Below are positions 63,465-64,000 of a DNA stretch of 64,000 nt, piece by piece; the stretch's first letter is position 1, and the number at the start of each line of letters is the position of its first letter. This DNA comes from Shimia sp. GTDB lineage: Bacteria; Pseudomonadota; Alphaproteobacteria; Rhodobacterales; Rhodobacteraceae. Below the pieces are notes generated by a model. It was not told where the DNA came from. It saw only the letters and a list, made by a program, of their open reading frames with translations, and ran no database searches. The position numbers were made by a program, and so were the translations under genes. The stretch spans positions 1-64,000 of the forward strand of contig JAAENN010000374.1 in NCBI GenBank assembly GCA_024224295.1, written 5' to 3'.

Positions 63465-64000
63465 ATGGCGCATGATGTTGATCCCGGTGGATTGAGTGAG
63501 TTTTCCGTGGTGTTCACGGATCGGTCTTTGAACCATATGTCCAAGGCTTTTCAGCAGGTTATGCGTGATATTTCGGACCTCTTGAAGGAGGTCTATAACG
63601 CCGAAGCCGTAGCTTTGGTGCCCGGTGGCGGGACTTACGGAATGGAAGCGGTGGCTCGGCAGTTTGCGGCGGGGCAGAAAACGCTTGTGGTGCGGAACGG
63701 ATGGTTCTCCTATCGCTGGAGTCAGATCTTTGAGGCTGGCGGCTTCGCGGCGGAGAGCACGGTGATGAAGGCGCGGCAGACTGGAAATGGCGCTACCGCG
63801 CCGTTTGCACCGGCACCGATTGCAGACGTAGTTGCGCAGATTGTCGAGCAAAAACCGCAGGTTGTGTTTGCGCCGCATGTGGAGACCAGCGCGGGTGTGA
63901 TCCTGCCTGACGACTATATCAAAGCCATGGCGGATGCTGCGCATGAGGTCGGGGCCTTGATGGTCTTGGACTGCATCGCGTCAGGCTGTGTCTGGATCGA
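63465..64000 (+). CDS. Class V aminotransferase, 3'-truncated by the window edge
   Basis: The first 178 residues of a PLP aminotransferase of class V. VPGGGTYGMEAVARQF and VRNGWFSYRW are the usual N-terminal and cofactor-side segments, and the Asp of VLDCIASG that contacts PLP lies just before the right edge; the PLP lysine is outside. A TAAGGAG lies 7 bases before ATG 63465. It resembles the alanine/serine-glyoxylate aminotransferase family but differs from the gene at 9457. The substrate is unknown. Confidence 0.87.
   Translation, partial: MAHDVDPGGLSEFSVVFTDRSLNHMSKAFQQVMRDISDLLKEVYNAEAVALVPGGGTYGMEAVARQFAAGQKTLVVRNGWFSYRWSQIFEAGGFAAESTVMKARQTGNGATAPFAPAPIADVVAQIVEQKPQVVFAPHVETSAGVILPDDYIKAMADAAHEVGALMVLDCIASGCVWI

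Overview
The window is chromosomal sequence from an alphaproteobacterium of the family Rhodobacteraceae, most likely the marine Roseobacter group. This rests on gene content and order: pcm-tolC-DUF2497, glyQ/glyS with a PEP-binding protein, folB-folP-glmM, the rnpB-YhhN-ftsY-DMT-yciB run, a SAM-II riboswitch before metZ, and a CtrA-type TTAA-N7-TTAA site. Genes are dense on both strands with short gaps. Nearly everything looks like core genome. The exception is the first 0.7 kb, where a tyrosine integrase runs up to the 3' end of tRNA-Cys and marks the edge of an integrated element lying to the left.

Layout. 1-0.8 kb: integrase end and tRNA-Cys. 1-7.4 kb: pcm, tolC, a PopZ-like protein, a conserved hypothetical gene, efp, a GNAT acetyltransferase, ygfZ and a TIGR04283-like glycosyltransferase. 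7.4-16.5 kb: an MsbA-like ABC exporter, two PLP aminotransferases, a small membrane protein, a crotonase, a DUF1992 protein and valS. 16.8-21.9 kb: an Lrp regulator divergent from an ornithine/lysine-type decarboxylase, then a lone form-II CoxL-like molybdenum hydroxylase and a DUF2235 hydrolase. 21.9-28.1 kb: a seven-gene minus-strand cluster (27-residue membrane peptide, XpaC, TelA, DUF2927 lipoprotein, SPFH-GYF protein, zinc-ribbon membrane protein, nitroreductase). 28.2-33.8 kb: pseudouridine synthase, tadA, UPF0173 hydrolase, gatC, gatA, a lipoprotein and a peptidoglycan amidase. 33.8-37.7 kb: RNase P RNA, YhhN, ftsY, a DMT transporter and yciB. 37.7-45.4 kb: GST, a hydrolase, SAM-II/metZ, folE2, trkH and a ThDP decarboxylase. 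45.4-55.6 kb: a trypsin-fold pseudoprotease, glyQ, marC, a small membrane protein, gltS, glyS and a PPDK-like protein. 55.8-64 kb: a cell-wall hydrolase, folB-folP-glmM, a DMT transporter, ilvC, two overlapping Lrp genes and the start of a class V aminotransferase.

The best candidate for an undescribed system is the 21.9-28.1 kb cluster. It joins two modules that I know from separate Bacillus loci (xpaC-telA, and the SPFH plus zinc-ribbon pair of the ydj operon). It adds a lipoprotein with a protease-like HExxQ motif and a tiny membrane peptide whose stop codon overlaps the xpaC start. An envelope-stress complex is an inference. Two further proteins keep their fold motifs but appear to have lost key catalytic residues: the protease-like protein before glyQ, which lacks all three triad residues, and the PPDK-like protein after glyS, whose ATP-binding residues look degenerate while its His and PEP domains look intact.

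All calls come from reading sequence and motifs by eye. No alignment, folding or database search was run.
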